Of a stretch of 64,000 nucleotides of DNA, positions 32,739-43,376 are shown piece after piece. Position 1 is the first letter of the stretch; every line of letters starts with the position of its first letter. The stretch is taken from assembly GCF_035207705.1 (NCBI RefSeq), contig NZ_CP128187.1, positions 3,100,001 through 3,164,000 of the forward strand. The letters run 5' to 3'. The notes beneath the pieces are model-generated. The model was not told the DNA's origin. It saw only the letters and a program-made list of their open reading frames with translations, and made no database searches. The DNA is from Maribacter sp. BPC-D8 (GTDB taxonomy: Bacteria; Bacteroidota; Bacteroidia; Flavobacteriales; Flavobacteriaceae). A program made the translations under genes and the position numbers.

Positions 32739-35700
32739 TTATCTTGTTATGTATAACCAACCTGTTTTTGGCTCTGAACCATCACCGAAATCGATTAGAT
32801 AGAAATATGTACCTACAGGTAGTTTTTCTGATGCACTAACCGTTGCTCTACCCATAGAGGTGCCATCCCATGTATTATCATAGTTATCCATTTCAAATAC
32901 TTGGTTACCCCATCTATTAAACACTTTTACATTGTTATTCGGGTAATTCTCAATACACTCTATAAAAAACACGTCATTAAAACCATCGTTATTCGGTGTA
33001 AACTTGTTGAAAACGGTAAAGCATTTTGCCTGAGTGACTAATGGTGTTGCTTCTGCCCTATCGTTATCTATATTAAGATCTACTTGATCCACATAAATTA
33101 ACTCTGCTACATTGGTATAATCATCAACATCTGTTACGTTAACCGTCATTTCTAAAGATGCTGTTGCACCAATTGCTATACTAGGAATATCCCAAGTGGA
33201 AGTTGTTTCACTATAGTCACCATCGGTAGCTGTCGCAGCAATAAACTCATAACCTGACGGAAGCACATCTTCTACTCCGATATTGGTAGCTGCGTAAGTA
33301 CTGTTATTCATAACAGTTACTGTAAATACCACTGTATCTTCAAAGAAAGTTTCTTCTTTATCTACGGACTTCATTATTTCTAGATCTACCGTTGGCGCAT
33401 TTATCATATGGCTAACCTCATCATCTTCACTTTGATCTCCGTCATCATTATTAGGAGTTGAGTTCGGATCAAATTGATCAGATGAAATTACTTGTGCGAT
33501 ATTGGTATACTCATCTACAACATTGTTAGGTGTGTTTAAAGTCACCTCATAGCTCACCACTTGTATACCTACAGGCACGTTTGCAAAATTCCATGTAATC
33601 ACATTTCCAGAAACGCTACCACCGTTATTTACTGTACCCAAAGTATAACCACTAGGTAAAGTATCTTCAATACTCACATTTGTAGCAATACCAGGTCCGT
33701 CATTTGTTAAGGTCAATTCAAAAGTCACCGTATCTCCAGAATTCGGAGCAGGATTAGATGCTGAACTTAATGCTTTATCCAAACTTAAATCTGCCGGAAT
33801 TAAAACGATTTCAGCATTATCTTCATCATCTTCACTTTGATCACCATCATCATTATTCGGTGTAGAATCTGGATCTAACTGATCTACATTTACAATTTGA
33901 ACCGTATTTAAATATTCATCTGCGGTATTTGTTGGTACATTAATAGAAGCTTCAAATGTTAATGTGGTAGTTGTACCGTTAGGAACATTCAACACTGTCC
34001 ATAAAATTTCATTACCCGTTTGCACTCCGCCGTCATTTACATTTACCACTGTAAATCCGGAAGGTATCATATTAGATACCTCAACATTCGTGGCATCATC
34101 GGTTCCATTATTGACAACCTCAACAGTAAACGTTAACACATCACCTGGGTTACCTGTACCTGGTGTAACAGTATTTATAATTTCTAAATCTGTTGATTGT
34201 AATCTTAACTCCACATTATCCTCATCATCTTCACTTTGATCACCATCATCATTATTAGGAGTAGAATCATTATCAAACTGATCCACTGCAATAACCTGTA
34301 CCGTATTTAAGTATTCATCAGTAGTATTTACAGGATTGTTTACATCAACATTAAAGGTCATTGTAGCGGTTGTTCCATTTGCAATCGTTAATCCGGACCA
34401 AGTAATATTGTTTCCGCTTTGCGTACCACCGTCGTTTATTCCTGTAACCGTAAAGCCTACCGGAACAACATTTTCTATACTGACATTGGTTACATCATCA
34501 GGACCATTATTAAGAACATCAACAATAATTATCAATGCATCACCAGGATTTGCACTTGGTTGTGAAATTGTATTTGTCACTTCTAAATCTGCCACCTGAG
34601 GCACAATAGATGCCGATGCTTCATCATCTTCACTTTGATCTCCGTCATCATTATTAGGTACAGAATCAGAATCGTAATTTGTTGCCGAAGTTACTTGTGC
34701 AATATTCAGATATTCGTTTGTCGCACCCGTAGGGGCATTCACTGTAACCGCTATTTCTACCGATACACTTGCACCGTTAGACAAACTAGGTAAAGTCCAG
34801 TTTCCAGTTGCAGAATCATAGATACCATTAGCAGCACTACCTGTATCGCCAACATAAGTATATCCTGCGGGAAGCAAATCGTTAATTACAGTTCCGCCCG
34901 TATCATCACTAGGTCCGTTGTTGGTCGCAGTTAAGGTAAACGTAACAGTATCGCCCACATTAGGATTTGTAACATCTACCGAATGCACTATTTCAATATC
35001 TGAAGTAGCATTCACAGTTATAGTTACACTATCAGTATTTTCACAAGTATTGCCATCTGTACCGATAACCGTGTATGTTGTAGTTACTAAAGGATAAACA
35101 GTATCTCCATCGGTAACACTATTATCCCAAACGTATGATGTAGCACCAGACCCGCTTAAGGTAACTGGTTCACCAGCATTTATAGTAGTAATCGATGCAT
35201 TAGCTATTACATTTGGCAAAGCATTTATCGTTAAGCTAACAGGCGTTCTAGTAAAACTTGTACAAGAACTAGCATCATCTACTTTTTCAGCATAATAAGT
35301 TACTGAACCTACAGCATTTAAAATCGGACTAGCGACTACACTTCCGCCAGTTGCAGCATCGTACCAAACAATACTATAACCAGATGGCGCAGTTGCAGTT
35401 GCCGTAAGTGTTTGCATCGGACTCTGTTCACATTCCGTTTGGTCACCTCCGCTAATTGGTGCAGGCGGAGTTGCTTGAATGGTTAAGACCACTTCAGTTC
35501 TTGTACTACTTAAACAGTTGGTCACATTCTGCACACTTTCGGCAAAATAAGATACCATGCCTACCGTATTCAGAGATGGGTCAGCAACTATATTTCCTCC
35601 AGTTGCCGCATCATACCATACTATAGTTGCATCTGCGGGAGGTGTTGCCGTAGCGGTCAATGTCTGAATAGGATTTTCTTCACATTCCGTTTGATTGCCA

Positions 35701-38700
35701 CCACTTATTGGCGCATCAACTACAGGGCAAGCACAATCAGGTGCCGTAACCGACATAGTTTGTGTACATGTATTTGGTGCCGTAACGGTCAATGTTATAT
35801 TATTTCCTGATGTAATATCTGATATCGTCCAATTATTTCCGCCGTTGTCAACTACAGTACCTTCGCTAGAAGTTACTGTACCTTCGCTAACATCTACAGA
35901 AACTGAATAGGTCAATAAATCTGGAGCACATGTCGCTGCCGTAGCGATTGTAATATCCGGAGTATCTTGAATCGTCAAGTTTACCTGTGTTCTTGCAAGA
36001 CTTGTACAAGAGCTTGTATTATTTTCACTTTCCGCATAGTAGGTTGCCGAACCTACAGTATTTAAAATCGGACTAGCAACTACATTTCCTCCCGTAGCGG
36101 CATCGTACCAAACTACGCTTGAACCTGCAGGAGCAGATGCTGTTGCCGTTAAAGTTTGGATTGGAGAAGTTTCACATTCCGTTATATCTCCTCCACTAAC
36201 TGGAGCAGTCGGTGCTGCCTCAATAGTTAAGGAAACTGCTGTTCTAGACAAACTAGTACAAGATGTTGTAGTATTTTCACTTTGTGCAAAATAGATGGTT
36301 GTACCCACTGTATTAAGCGTAGGACTTGCAACAATATTCCCGCCAGTTGCAGCATCATACCAAACTACATTTGAACCTGCAATAGCAGTCGCTGTTGCAG
36401 TCAATGTCTGAATAGGATTTTGCTCACATGCTACCTGATCACCGCCACTAGTTGGAGCTGTTGGAGCAGCTTCAATAGTTAAAACAACTGCCGTTCTAGT
36501 ACTACTTAAACAATTCGTTACATTATCACGACTTTCGGCGTAATAAGTTGCTGTACCTGTTGTATTTAAAGATGGATCGGCTACTATACTTCCGCCAGTT
36601 GAAGCATCATACCATACTACCGTAGCACCCGCTGGTGGTGTCGCCGTAGCGGTCAATGTCTGAATCGGATTCTCTTCACATTCCGTTTGATTTCCTCCAC
36701 TTGTAGGAGCATCGACTACAGGACAGGCACAGTCTGGAGCAGTAATATCTAAAGTTTGTGTACATGTGTTTGGTGCCGTAACCGTCAATGTGATATCGGT
36801 ACCCGAAGTAATATTTGATATCGTCCAGTTATTTCCACCGTTATCAGTAACCGTACCTTCAGTCGAAGTCACCGTACCTTCGCTAACATCTACAGAAACT
36901 GAATAAGTCAATAGATCTGCTGCACAAGTTGCTGCAGTGGCGATTGTAATATCAGGAGTATCTTGAATGGTCAAGCTTACCGCTGTTCTTGTAAAACTTG
37001 TACAAGAGCTTGTGTTATCTTCACTTTCCGCATAATAAGTTACCGAACCAACAGTATTTAAAATCGGACTAGCGACTACATTCCCGCCGGTAGCGGCATC
37101 ATACCATACAACGCTTGAACCTACCGAGGATGTTGCCGTAGCAGTTAATGTCTGTACTGGTGATGTTTCACATTCCGTTATATCTCCTCCACTAATCGGA
37201 GCAGTAGGTGTCGCATTTATAGTCAACATTACTGCCGTTCTAGTTCCGCTTACACAGTTTGTTACATTATCACGACTTTCAGCATAATATGTTGCTGTAC
37301 CTGTTGTATTTAAAGAAGGGTCGGCCACTACATTTCCGCCAGTTACAGCATCATACCATACTACAGTAGCGCCCGCTGGTGGTGTTGCTGTAGCTGTTAA
37401 TGTCTGAATCGGATTTTCTTCACATTCCGTTATATCTCCTCCGCTTATTGGAGCATCAACTACAGGGCAAGCACAATCAGGTGCTGTAACTGCCATAGTT
37501 TGCGTACATGTATTTGGTGCCGTAACCGTCAATGTAATATCGTTCCCTGAAGTAATATTTGAAATCGTCCAATTATTTCCACCATTATCTGTAACCGTAC
37601 CTTCTGTTGAAGTTACCGTGCCTTCACTTACATCTACAGAAACTGAATAAGTCAATAGATCTGCTGCACAAGTTGCTGCAGTGGCGATTGTAATATCAGG
37701 AGTATCTTGAATAGTCAAGCTTACCGGTGTTCTTGTAAAACTTGGACAAGCACTGGTATTATCTTCACTTTCCGCATAATAAGTTACCGAACCAACAGTA
37801 TTTAAAATCGGACTAGCAACTACACTTCCGCCAGTTGCGGCATCAAACCAAACTACACTTGAACCTGCCGGAGCAGTTGCTGTAGCAGTCAAGCTTTGTA
37901 TCGGTGATGTTTCACATTCTGTTATATCTCCTCCACTTACAGGAGCAGTCGGTGTAGCATTTATAGTCAACATCACTGCGGTTCTTGTTCCGCTAACACA
38001 ATTCGTTACATTATCACGGCTTTCAGCATAATATGTAACCGTATTTACAGCATTTAGTGTCGGACTAGCAACGATATTTCCGCCAGTAGCGGCATCGTAC
38101 CATACTACCGTAGCACCAGTTGGAGGTGTTGCCATTGCTGTTAATGTCTGAATCGGATTTTCTTCACATTCCGTTTGATCACCTCCACTTACCGGAGCAT
38201 CAACTACCGGACAAGCACAATCAGGAGCCGTAATATCTAAAGTTTGTGCACAAGTATTCGGTGCCGTAACCGTCAATGTAATATCGTTCCCAGAAGTAAT
38301 ATTTGATATCGTCCAGTTATTTCCACCGTTATCAGTAACCGTACCTTCTGTCGAGGTAACCGTGCCCTCACTAACATCTACAGAAACTGAATAGGTCAAT
38401 AGATCTACCGAACAAGTTGCTGCAGTTGCGATTGTAATATCAGGAGTATCTTGAATAGTCAAATGTACCGGTGTTCTTGTAAAACTTGTACAAGAGCTTG
38501 TGTTATCTTCACTTTCCGCATAATAGGTTACCGAACCAACAGTATCTAAAATCGGACTAGCTATTACGTTTCCGCCAGCAGCAGCATCGTACCAAACTAA
38601 ATTTGAACCTGCAGAGGCAGTTGCTGTAGCGATCAAAGTCTGAATAGGTGATGATTCACATTCCGTTATATCTCCTCCACTAATTGGAGCGGTTGGTGTA

Positions 38701-41700
38701 GCATTTATAGTCAAAACAACTTCCGCTCTTGTTCCGCTTACACAGTTTGTTACATTATCACGACTTTCAGCATAATATGTAACTGAATTTACAGCATTTA
38801 GTGTCGGGCTAGCAACAACATTTCCGCCAGTTGCGGCATCATACCAAACTACAGTTGCACCTGTTGGTGGTGTTGCCGTAGCTGTTAATGTCTGAATCGA
38901 ATTTTCTTCACATTCCGTTTGATTTCCTCCACTTACTGGAGCATCGACTACCGGACAAGCACAATCAGGAGCAGTAATATCTAAAGTTTGTACACATGTA
39001 TTTGGTGCCGTCACCGTCAATGTAATATCGGTACCAGAAGTAATATTTGAAATCGTCCAATTATTTCCACCATTATCTGTAACCGTACCTTCTGTGGAAG
39101 TTACCGTGCCTTCGCTAACATCTACTGAAACTGAATAGGTCAATAGATCCGCTGCACAAGTTGCAGCTGTTGCTATTGTAATATCCGGAGTATCTTGAAT
39201 GGTCAAGTGTACCGGTGTTCTATTTTCGCTCACACATGAAGTGGTCGAATTTTCACTCTCGGCATAATAAGTAACACTTCCTACGGTATTCCACGTCGGA
39301 CTTGCAACCACACTTCCGCCAGTAGCAGCATCGTACCAAACTACATTTGAACCTGCAGGGGCAGTTGCCATAGCGGTTAAAGTCTGAATTGGCGATGTTT
39401 TACATTGCGTTATATCTCCTCCACTAATTGGAGCAGTCGGGATAGGATTAATAGTTAAACTTACCGCAGTACGTGAATGGCTTACACAACTTGTTGCATC
39501 ATCTTGACTTTCGGCATAAAATATTTCAGTTCCTATAGTACTCCATTCCGGATTCGCAACAACGTTACCACCAGTTGCCGCATCGTACCATACAATTGAA
39601 GTTCCAGCCGCACAGGTTGCTGTTGCTGTTAAAGTTTGCGTTGGTGAAGCTTCACATTCTGTTTGATCTCCACCACTTATTGGAGCAGTAGGAGCTACTT
39701 GTATTGTAAGGTTAACAGCTGTTCTTGTTGTACTTGTACATGCATTTACATCGTCAACACTTTCTGCGTAATACGTAATTGAACCAACGGTGTTCCATGT
39801 AGGACTTGCAACCATATTTCCACCCGAAGCAGCATCATACCACACAACACTTGCACCCGCAGGTGGTGTTGCCATAGCAGTTAATGTCTGTATAGGGTCT
39901 TGCTCACATTCCGTTTGATCACCACCACTAGTTGGTGCGTTTACTGTTGGGCAGGCACAATTTGGTGCATTTATACTGATAGTTTCCGAGCAAGTATTTG
40001 CATCGGTTACTGTAACAGTAATATTATTTCCAGAAGTTACTCCCGATATTGTCCAGTTATTCCCTCCATTATCAGTTACCGTTCCTTCCGTAGAAGTCAC
40101 CGTACCTCTATTGACATCAACAGAAACCGAATAGGTCGTTAAATCTGCAGAACAGGTTTGCGAACTTGGGGTAATTGCAATCGTCGGAGTTGAATTCATG
40201 GTTAATACCACTGCTGTTCTTGTCTCACTTATACAACCACTACTCGTAGTTCTACTTTCCGCATAATAAGTTACCGTACCCACTGCATTTAAAGTAGGGC
40301 TACCAACTATACTCCCGCCAGTTGCCGCCGTATACCAATCAACAGTTAAACCTGCCGGTGCCGTTGCCGTAGCGGTCATGGTTTGTGTTGGATTACCTTC
40401 ACATTCTATTTGATCACCTCCACTAATTGGAGCATCAGGTATCGCATCAATGGTTAATGTTACTGGGGTTCTTGAAAGCGAAATACAAGCTGAAGTATTG
40501 TTTTGACTTTCTGCATAATAGGTTACTGAACCAACAGCACTCCATTCCGGACTAGCAACTACATTTCCACCATTAGCGGCATCATACCAAGTCATTGTAA
40601 AACCTGAAGGTACCGAAGCCGTTGCAGTCAATGTTTGAATAGGATTTTGTTCACATTCCGTGATATCCCCTCCACTAGTTGGTGCAGCTGGTGCTGGTTG
40701 AATGGTTAGCGAAACTGCTGTTCTCGTTACACTAGGACAGCTAGTTACATCATCTTGACTTTCGGCATAATAAATTTCTGTTCCGACACTACTCCATTCT
40801 GGATTAGCAACTACATTTCCGCCAGAGGCAGCATCGTACCATACTAAAGTAGAACCAGAAGGCACCGTTGCCGTTGCCGTCAGTGTTTGTATCGGATCTT
40901 GCTCACATTCTGTAATATCGCCGCCACTAGTTGGTGCTACAGGTGCAGGTTGTATAGTTAAGATCACCGCAGTTCTACCCACACTTGGACATCCGTTTAC
41001 GGTATCATTACTTTCTGCATAATAAGTTACTGTTCCAACAGCATGCAATGTCGGACTCGCCACTACATTTCCTCCTGTAAGGGCATCGTACCAAATAATA
41101 CTCGCTCCTGATGGTGGTGTTGCCGTGGCAGTTAAAGTCTGTATAGGATCTTGCTCACATTCCGTAATGTCGCCGCCACTTGTTGGTACAGGTGGTGCTG
41201 TATTCACTGTCAAAATAGCTTCGTCTGAAGTAGCATCAGAACAACTTGCTGCCGGACTGCTAGCTATTGCACGATATCTGTTACCGCTCATTGCAAGAGT
41301 TACATTTGCTACCGTAAGTGTATTTGTCGTTACTCCGCTATGTGGAGCCGTATTCGTTAAATCATTCCAATTAGTGCCATCAAAAAGTTGCCATTGAATT
41401 ACACCAGAACCAGAAGCCGCTACATCAAACGTAACCGAACCTCCTTCACAAACAGCCTCATTTGTAGGTTGCGTGGTTACAACAGGTGCATCATAAACAT
41501 TTACAAGTAATCTGGTTCTACCACCTTCACAATTAGCCGTTCCATTAACCGTTGATTGCGTTACCCAGAAAGATTGTTGCCCTACAGTTGAAGTATCTGG
41601 AATAGTAGTACCTGCGATTTCGTTTCCACCAGTTGCAGCATCATACCATCTTAAATTTGTACCCGTAGCATGAGAATTCAACTCACCAGCCTTATCACCA

Positions 41701-43376
41701 ATACAGTAGTCAACAGGAGAATTCACTACAGGAGCCGTTGGTATGGCATAAACAATAACATCTATTTGTGTACGGTCACTTTCGCAAGAAGTAGAATCAT
41801 CTGTTTGACTTACATAATAAGATGTTGTGCCAGCAGCAGCTGTACTCGGTGTAGGTTCCGTTGCAGCAGCAGTACCACCCGTTGCAACCGTATACCAGTT
41901 TAAAGTATGATTAGATAATGCTGTAGCTGTAAGAGCTGTCGCCGTTTCACCAACACAATATTCTATTGGACCATCAGCCACCGGAGTAGGTGGTTTAGGT
42001 ATCTGATATAAATCTATTGACAAAAAGTTTTCACTTGTACACCCATTGGCATTTTGTGAATACACTAGATAATTTCTATAAAATTCACCTGTAGCAGGTG
42101 CCGTATATGTAGTAACACCTGTGGCTACCAAAGTACCATATTCATCGTACCAGTTAGCCGTTTCTCCACCTGCAACATCAACAGATACCGACATTTCAGG
42201 AGGTGTATCTCCTTCACAATACATATATTCAGTTGTACCTGAAGGCGGGTTAACATCATTCTCTACAGTGATATTAAAAGATCTTTCCACGAAATTTCCA
42301 GAAGCATCCCTAACCGTATAACGTATCGTAGTAGTACCAATATCAAATTGATCACCACTATCAAGTCCCGTACCATCAGTTCTAAAAATTACATAATCCG
42401 CAATTTCACAACTGGTATCGTTAATGTTGGTCACAATAGTTCCAGGGATAAGCAAATCATCTAAATAAGCCTCCATTCCTGAGTTAAATAAAGAAGTAGA
42501 AGAATATCGAATCTTAATTTGATAATTACCTACTAGATTAAACGGGATGATTTCTTGTTGTACACCTGTTGTGGTATATGTTTTCGAAAAGTAGCTAGAA
42601 GTGATTGTAGTTCCATTTTCATCTAAAACGTCCAAATGAATAGAAGGAGAATTGTTAGTACTTGATATACTATGCGAAAAAGTAATTTCTCCAAATCCGT
42701 TAAAGTAAAAAACAGGGGTAGTCATTGAACTAGCAAAAAAAGTACCGCTAGAAATACCTGTAGAAACTAAATTTCTTGATCCGTTTATTACACCGCCACC
42801 TTCAATTGAAGAACGAGTAAAAGTGTAACATTGGTTAATGGCGTTTTCAAAATCTTGTAGTACCGGAGCTTCACCTTCACCAGCCGGACAGTTATCTGAA
42901 GCCGTAGGCTCTGCCCAAGTATGAGCAGCTGTACACGTATTTGGATCAGCAGTTAAGGTTACATCACTTGGAAAAGTTTCAAAAACAGGATCTTGATCAT
43001 CTTCAACAATAACATTAAAAGTACATACCGTAACATTACCGGTAGCATCCTCTGCTCTATAAATAACGGCTGTTGTACCAGGTAGAAAAGAATCACCCGG
43101 ACTATAATTACTAGTAACACTTACTGCATCTGCAGAAGCAGTTGGGGGTGTCCAAGTTACAACGGCACCACATTCATCTACAGTATATGAGACGATCACA
43201 TCTGAAGGAGGGCAATTTGAAAAAGTAGGAGGTACATCTAAAGCATCATCATAGGTTTCATCTAAAACCGTATGCGTTAAAATGCTATTAATATATATAT
43301 CATTAGCAGTTGAAAAGCTAGTCAAGCCCATCAACAGGAATAATGAAAAAAGTAGTTTAGTAAGTTTGGACATCAT
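32739..43376 (-). CDS. Giant Ig-like/HYR/DUF11 repeat adhesin with T9SS type B C-terminal domain
   Basis: 3545 residues. A signal peptide (1-24) leads to HYR domains (about 45-350), the second apparently split by a jelly-roll-like insert. Several divergent Ig-like units precede eighteen 84-residue units of the form SGGDxTECE...QTLTATA...WYDAATGG...YYAES...C, interspersed with six 81-residue PDITIATAATC-type units. Five DUF11-like domains carrying acidic NNDDGDQSEDDE loops follow. The C-terminus (about 3450-3545) is a gliding-motility-associated type B sorting domain (FTPNNDGFNDVFFIE, VKVFNRWGNQVFE, GTYFYLIDF). The protein should be exported by T9SS and displayed on the surface for adhesion, gliding or biofilm. 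Each 84-residue unit has two cysteines that may form a disulfide. Confidence 0.93.
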   Translation of the reverse strand: MMSKLTKLLFSLFLLMGLTSFSTANDIYINSILTHTVLDETYDDALDVPPTFSNCPPSDVIVSYTVDECGAVVTWTPPTASADAVSVTSNYSPGDSFLPGTTAVIYRAEDATGNVTVCTFNVIVEDDQDPVFETFPSDVTLTADPNTCTAAHTWAEPTASDNCPAGEGEAPVLQDFENAINQCYTFTRSSIEGGGVINGSRNLVSTGISSGTFFASSMTTPVFYFNGFGEITFSHSISSTNNSPSIHLDVLDENGTTITSSYFSKTYTTTGVQQEIIPFNLVGNYQIKIRYSSTSLFNSGMEAYLDDLLIPGTIVTNINDTSCEIADYVIFRTDGTGLDSGDQFDIGTTTIRYTVRDASGNFVERSFNITVENDVNPPSGTTEYMYCEGDTPPEMSVSVDVAGGETANWYDEYGTLVATGVTTYTAPATGEFYRNYLVYSQNANGCTSENFLSIDLYQIPKPPTPVADGPIEYCVGETATALTATALSNHTLNWYTVATGGTAAATEPTPSTAAAGTTSYYVSQTDDSTSCESDRTQIDVIVYAIPTAPVVNSPVDYCIGDKAGELNSHATGTNLRWYDAATGGNEIAGTTIPDTSTVGQQSFWVTQSTVNGTANCEGGRTRLLVNVYDAPVVTTQPTNEAVCEGGSVTFDVAASGSGVIQWQLFDGTNWNDLTNTAPHSGVTTNTLTVANVTLAMSGNRYRAIASSPAASCSDATSDEAILTVNTAPPVPTSGGDITECEQDPIQTLTATATPPSGASIIWYDALTGGNVVASPTLHAVGTVTYYAESNDTVNGCPSVGRTAVILTIQPAPVAPTSGGDITECEQDPIQTLTATATVPSGSTLVWYDAASGGNVVANPEWSSVGTEIYYAESQDDVTSCPSVTRTAVSLTIQPAPAAPTSGGDITECEQNPIQTLTATASVPSGFTMTWYDAANGGNVVASPEWSAVGSVTYYAESQNNTSACISLSRTPVTLTIDAIPDAPISGGDQIECEGNPTQTMTATATAPAGLTVDWYTAATGGSIVGSPTLNAVGTVTYYAESRTTSSGCISETRTAVVLTMNSTPTIAITPSSQTCSADLTTYSVSVDVNRGTVTSTEGTVTDNGGNNWTISGVTSGNNITVTVTDANTCSETISINAPNCACPTVNAPTSGGDQTECEQDPIQTLTAMATPPAGASVVWYDAASGGNMVASPTWNTVGSITYYAESVDDVNACTSTTRTAVNLTIQVAPTAPISGGDQTECEASPTQTLTATATCAAGTSIVWYDAATGGNVVANPEWSTIGTEIFYAESQDDATSCVSHSRTAVSLTINPIPTAPISGGDITQCKTSPIQTLTAMATAPAGSNVVWYDAATGGSVVASPTWNTVGSVTYYAESENSTTSCVSENRTPVHLTIQDTPDITIATAATCAADLLTYSVSVDVSEGTVTSTEGTVTDNGGNNWTISNITSGTDITLTVTAPNTCVQTLDITAPDCACPVVDAPVSGGNQTECEENSIQTLTATATPPTGATVVWYDAATGGNVVASPTLNAVNSVTYYAESRDNVTNCVSGTRAEVVLTINATPTAPISGGDITECESSPIQTLIATATASAGSNLVWYDAAAGGNVIASPILDTVGSVTYYAESEDNTSSCTSFTRTPVHLTIQDTPDITIATAATCSVDLLTYSVSVDVSEGTVTSTEGTVTDNGGNNWTISNITSGNDITLTVTAPNTCAQTLDITAPDCACPVVDAPVSGGDQTECEENPIQTLTAMATPPTGATVVWYDAATGGNIVASPTLNAVNTVTYYAESRDNVTNCVSGTRTAVMLTINATPTAPVSGGDITECETSPIQSLTATATAPAGSSVVWFDAATGGSVVASPILNTVGSVTYYAESEDNTSACPSFTRTPVSLTIQDTPDITIATAATCAADLLTYSVSVDVSEGTVTSTEGTVTDNGGNNWTISNITSGNDITLTVTAPNTCTQTMAVTAPDCACPVVDAPISGGDITECEENPIQTLTATATPPAGATVVWYDAVTGGNVVADPSLNTTGTATYYAESRDNVTNCVSGTRTAVMLTINATPTAPISGGDITECETSPVQTLTATATSSVGSSVVWYDAATGGNVVASPILNTVGSVTYYAESEDNTSSCTSFTRTAVSLTIQDTPDITIATAATCAADLLTYSVSVDVSEGTVTSTEGTVTDNGGNNWTISNITSGTDITLTVTAPNTCTQTLDITAPDCACPVVDAPTSGGNQTECEENPIQTLTATATPPAGATVVWYDASTGGSIVADPSLNTTGTATYYAESRDNVTNCLSSTRTAVVLTIEAAPTAPTSGGDQVACEQNPIQTLTATATAIAGSNVVWYDAATGGNIVASPTLNTVGTTIYFAQSENTTTSCTSLSRTAVSLTIEAAPTAPVSGGDITECETSPIQTLTATASAPAGSSVVWYDAATGGNVVASPILNTVGSATYYAESENNTSSCTSLARTQVNLTIQDTPDITIATAATCAPDLLTYSVSVDVSEGTVTSSEGTVVDNGGNNWTISDITSGNNITLTVTAPNTCTQTMSVTAPDCACPVVDAPISGGNQTECEENPIQTLTATATPPADATIVWYDAATGGNIVADPSLNTVGMVSYFAESVQNVTNCLSSTRTEVVLTIQATPPAPISGGDQTECEQSPMQTLTATATAPSGYSIVWYDAATGGSVVASPILNAVGSVTYYAEKVDDASSCTSFTRTPVSLTINALPNVIANASITTINAGEPVTLSGSGATSYVWDNSVTDGDTVYPLVTTTYTVIGTDGNTCENTDSVTITVNATSDIEIVHSVDVTNPNVGDTVTFTLTATNNGPSDDTGGTVINDLLPAGYTYVGDTGSAANGIYDSATGNWTLPSLSNGASVSVEIAVTVNAPTGATNEYLNIAQVTSATNYDSDSVPNNDDGDQSEDDEASASIVPQVADLEVTNTISQPSANPGDALIIIVDVLNNGPDDVTNVSIENVVPVGFTVTGINDGGTQSGNNITWSGLTIANGTTATMTFNVDVNNPVNTTDEYLNTVQVIAVDQFDNDSTPNNDDGDQSEDDEDNVELRLQSTDLEIINTVTPGTGNPGDVLTFTVEVVNNGTDDATNVEVSNMIPSGFTVVNVNDGGVQTGNEILWTVLNVPNGTTTTLTFEASINVPTNTADEYLNTVQIVNVDQLDPDSTPNNDDGDQSEDDEDNAEIVLIPADLSLDKALSSASNPAPNSGDTVTFELTLTNDGPGIATNVSIEDTLPSGYTLGTVNNGGSVSGNVITWNFANVPVGIQVVSYEVTLNTPNNVVDEYTNIAQVISSDQFDPNSTPNNDDGDQSEDDEVSHMINAPTVDLEIMKSVDKEETFFEDTVVFTVTVMNNSTYAATNIGVEDVLPSGYEFIAATATDGDYSETTSTWDIPSIAIGATASLEMTVNVTDVDDYTNVAELIYVDQVDLNIDNDRAEATPLVTQAKCFTVFNKFTPNNDGFNDVFFIECIENYPNNNVKVFNRWGNQVFEMDNYDNTWDGTSMGRATVSASEKLPVGTYFYLIDFGDGSEPKTGWLYITR
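33417..34660 (-). repeat. Four acidic calcium-loop-like repeats in the DUF11 region
   Basis: DNA encoding S-x-PNNDDGDQSEDDE occurs at about 33417-33453, 33820-33862, 34220-34260 and 34620-34657, nearly identical and spaced by about 400 nt. The D/N-rich pattern resembles thrombospondin type 3 calcium loops. Each lies at a junction between DUF11 domains. Confidence 0.75.
35220..41205 (-). repeat. Array of 252-bp (84-residue) Ig-like coding repeats
   Basis: Eighteen SGGD-type units and six interspersed B-type units make up about 6 kb of the adhesin gene. Similarity is high enough that many 15-20-nt strings recur, for example gcatcataccatac. All units keep the reading frame. Confidence 0.9.
35731..39955 (-). 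repeat. Higher-order 744-bp repeat within the adhesin array
   Basis: The B-unit anchor gcacaatcag (or gcacagtctg/gcacaatttg) starts at 35731, 36727, 37471, 38215, 38959 and 39955. The intervals are 996, 744, 744, 744 and 996 nt, i.e. 248 codons, or 248 plus one 84-codon unit. Each 744-bp block is one B unit plus two Ig-like units with no net indel. Confidence 0.9.

Noticed and set aside
35220..41205. Regularly spaced repeats that might suggest a CRISPR array.
   Set aside because: The repeats are 252/744 nt, continuous, coding and in frame; there are no short unique spacers and no cas genes.
35695..41903. Several plus-strand reading frames of 70-90 codons antisense to the adhesin gene (for example 35695-35910, 39900-40142, 41125-41397).
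   Set aside because: They mirror the repeat codons of the adhesin, have no recognisable domains and recur with the repeats; shadows of the real gene.
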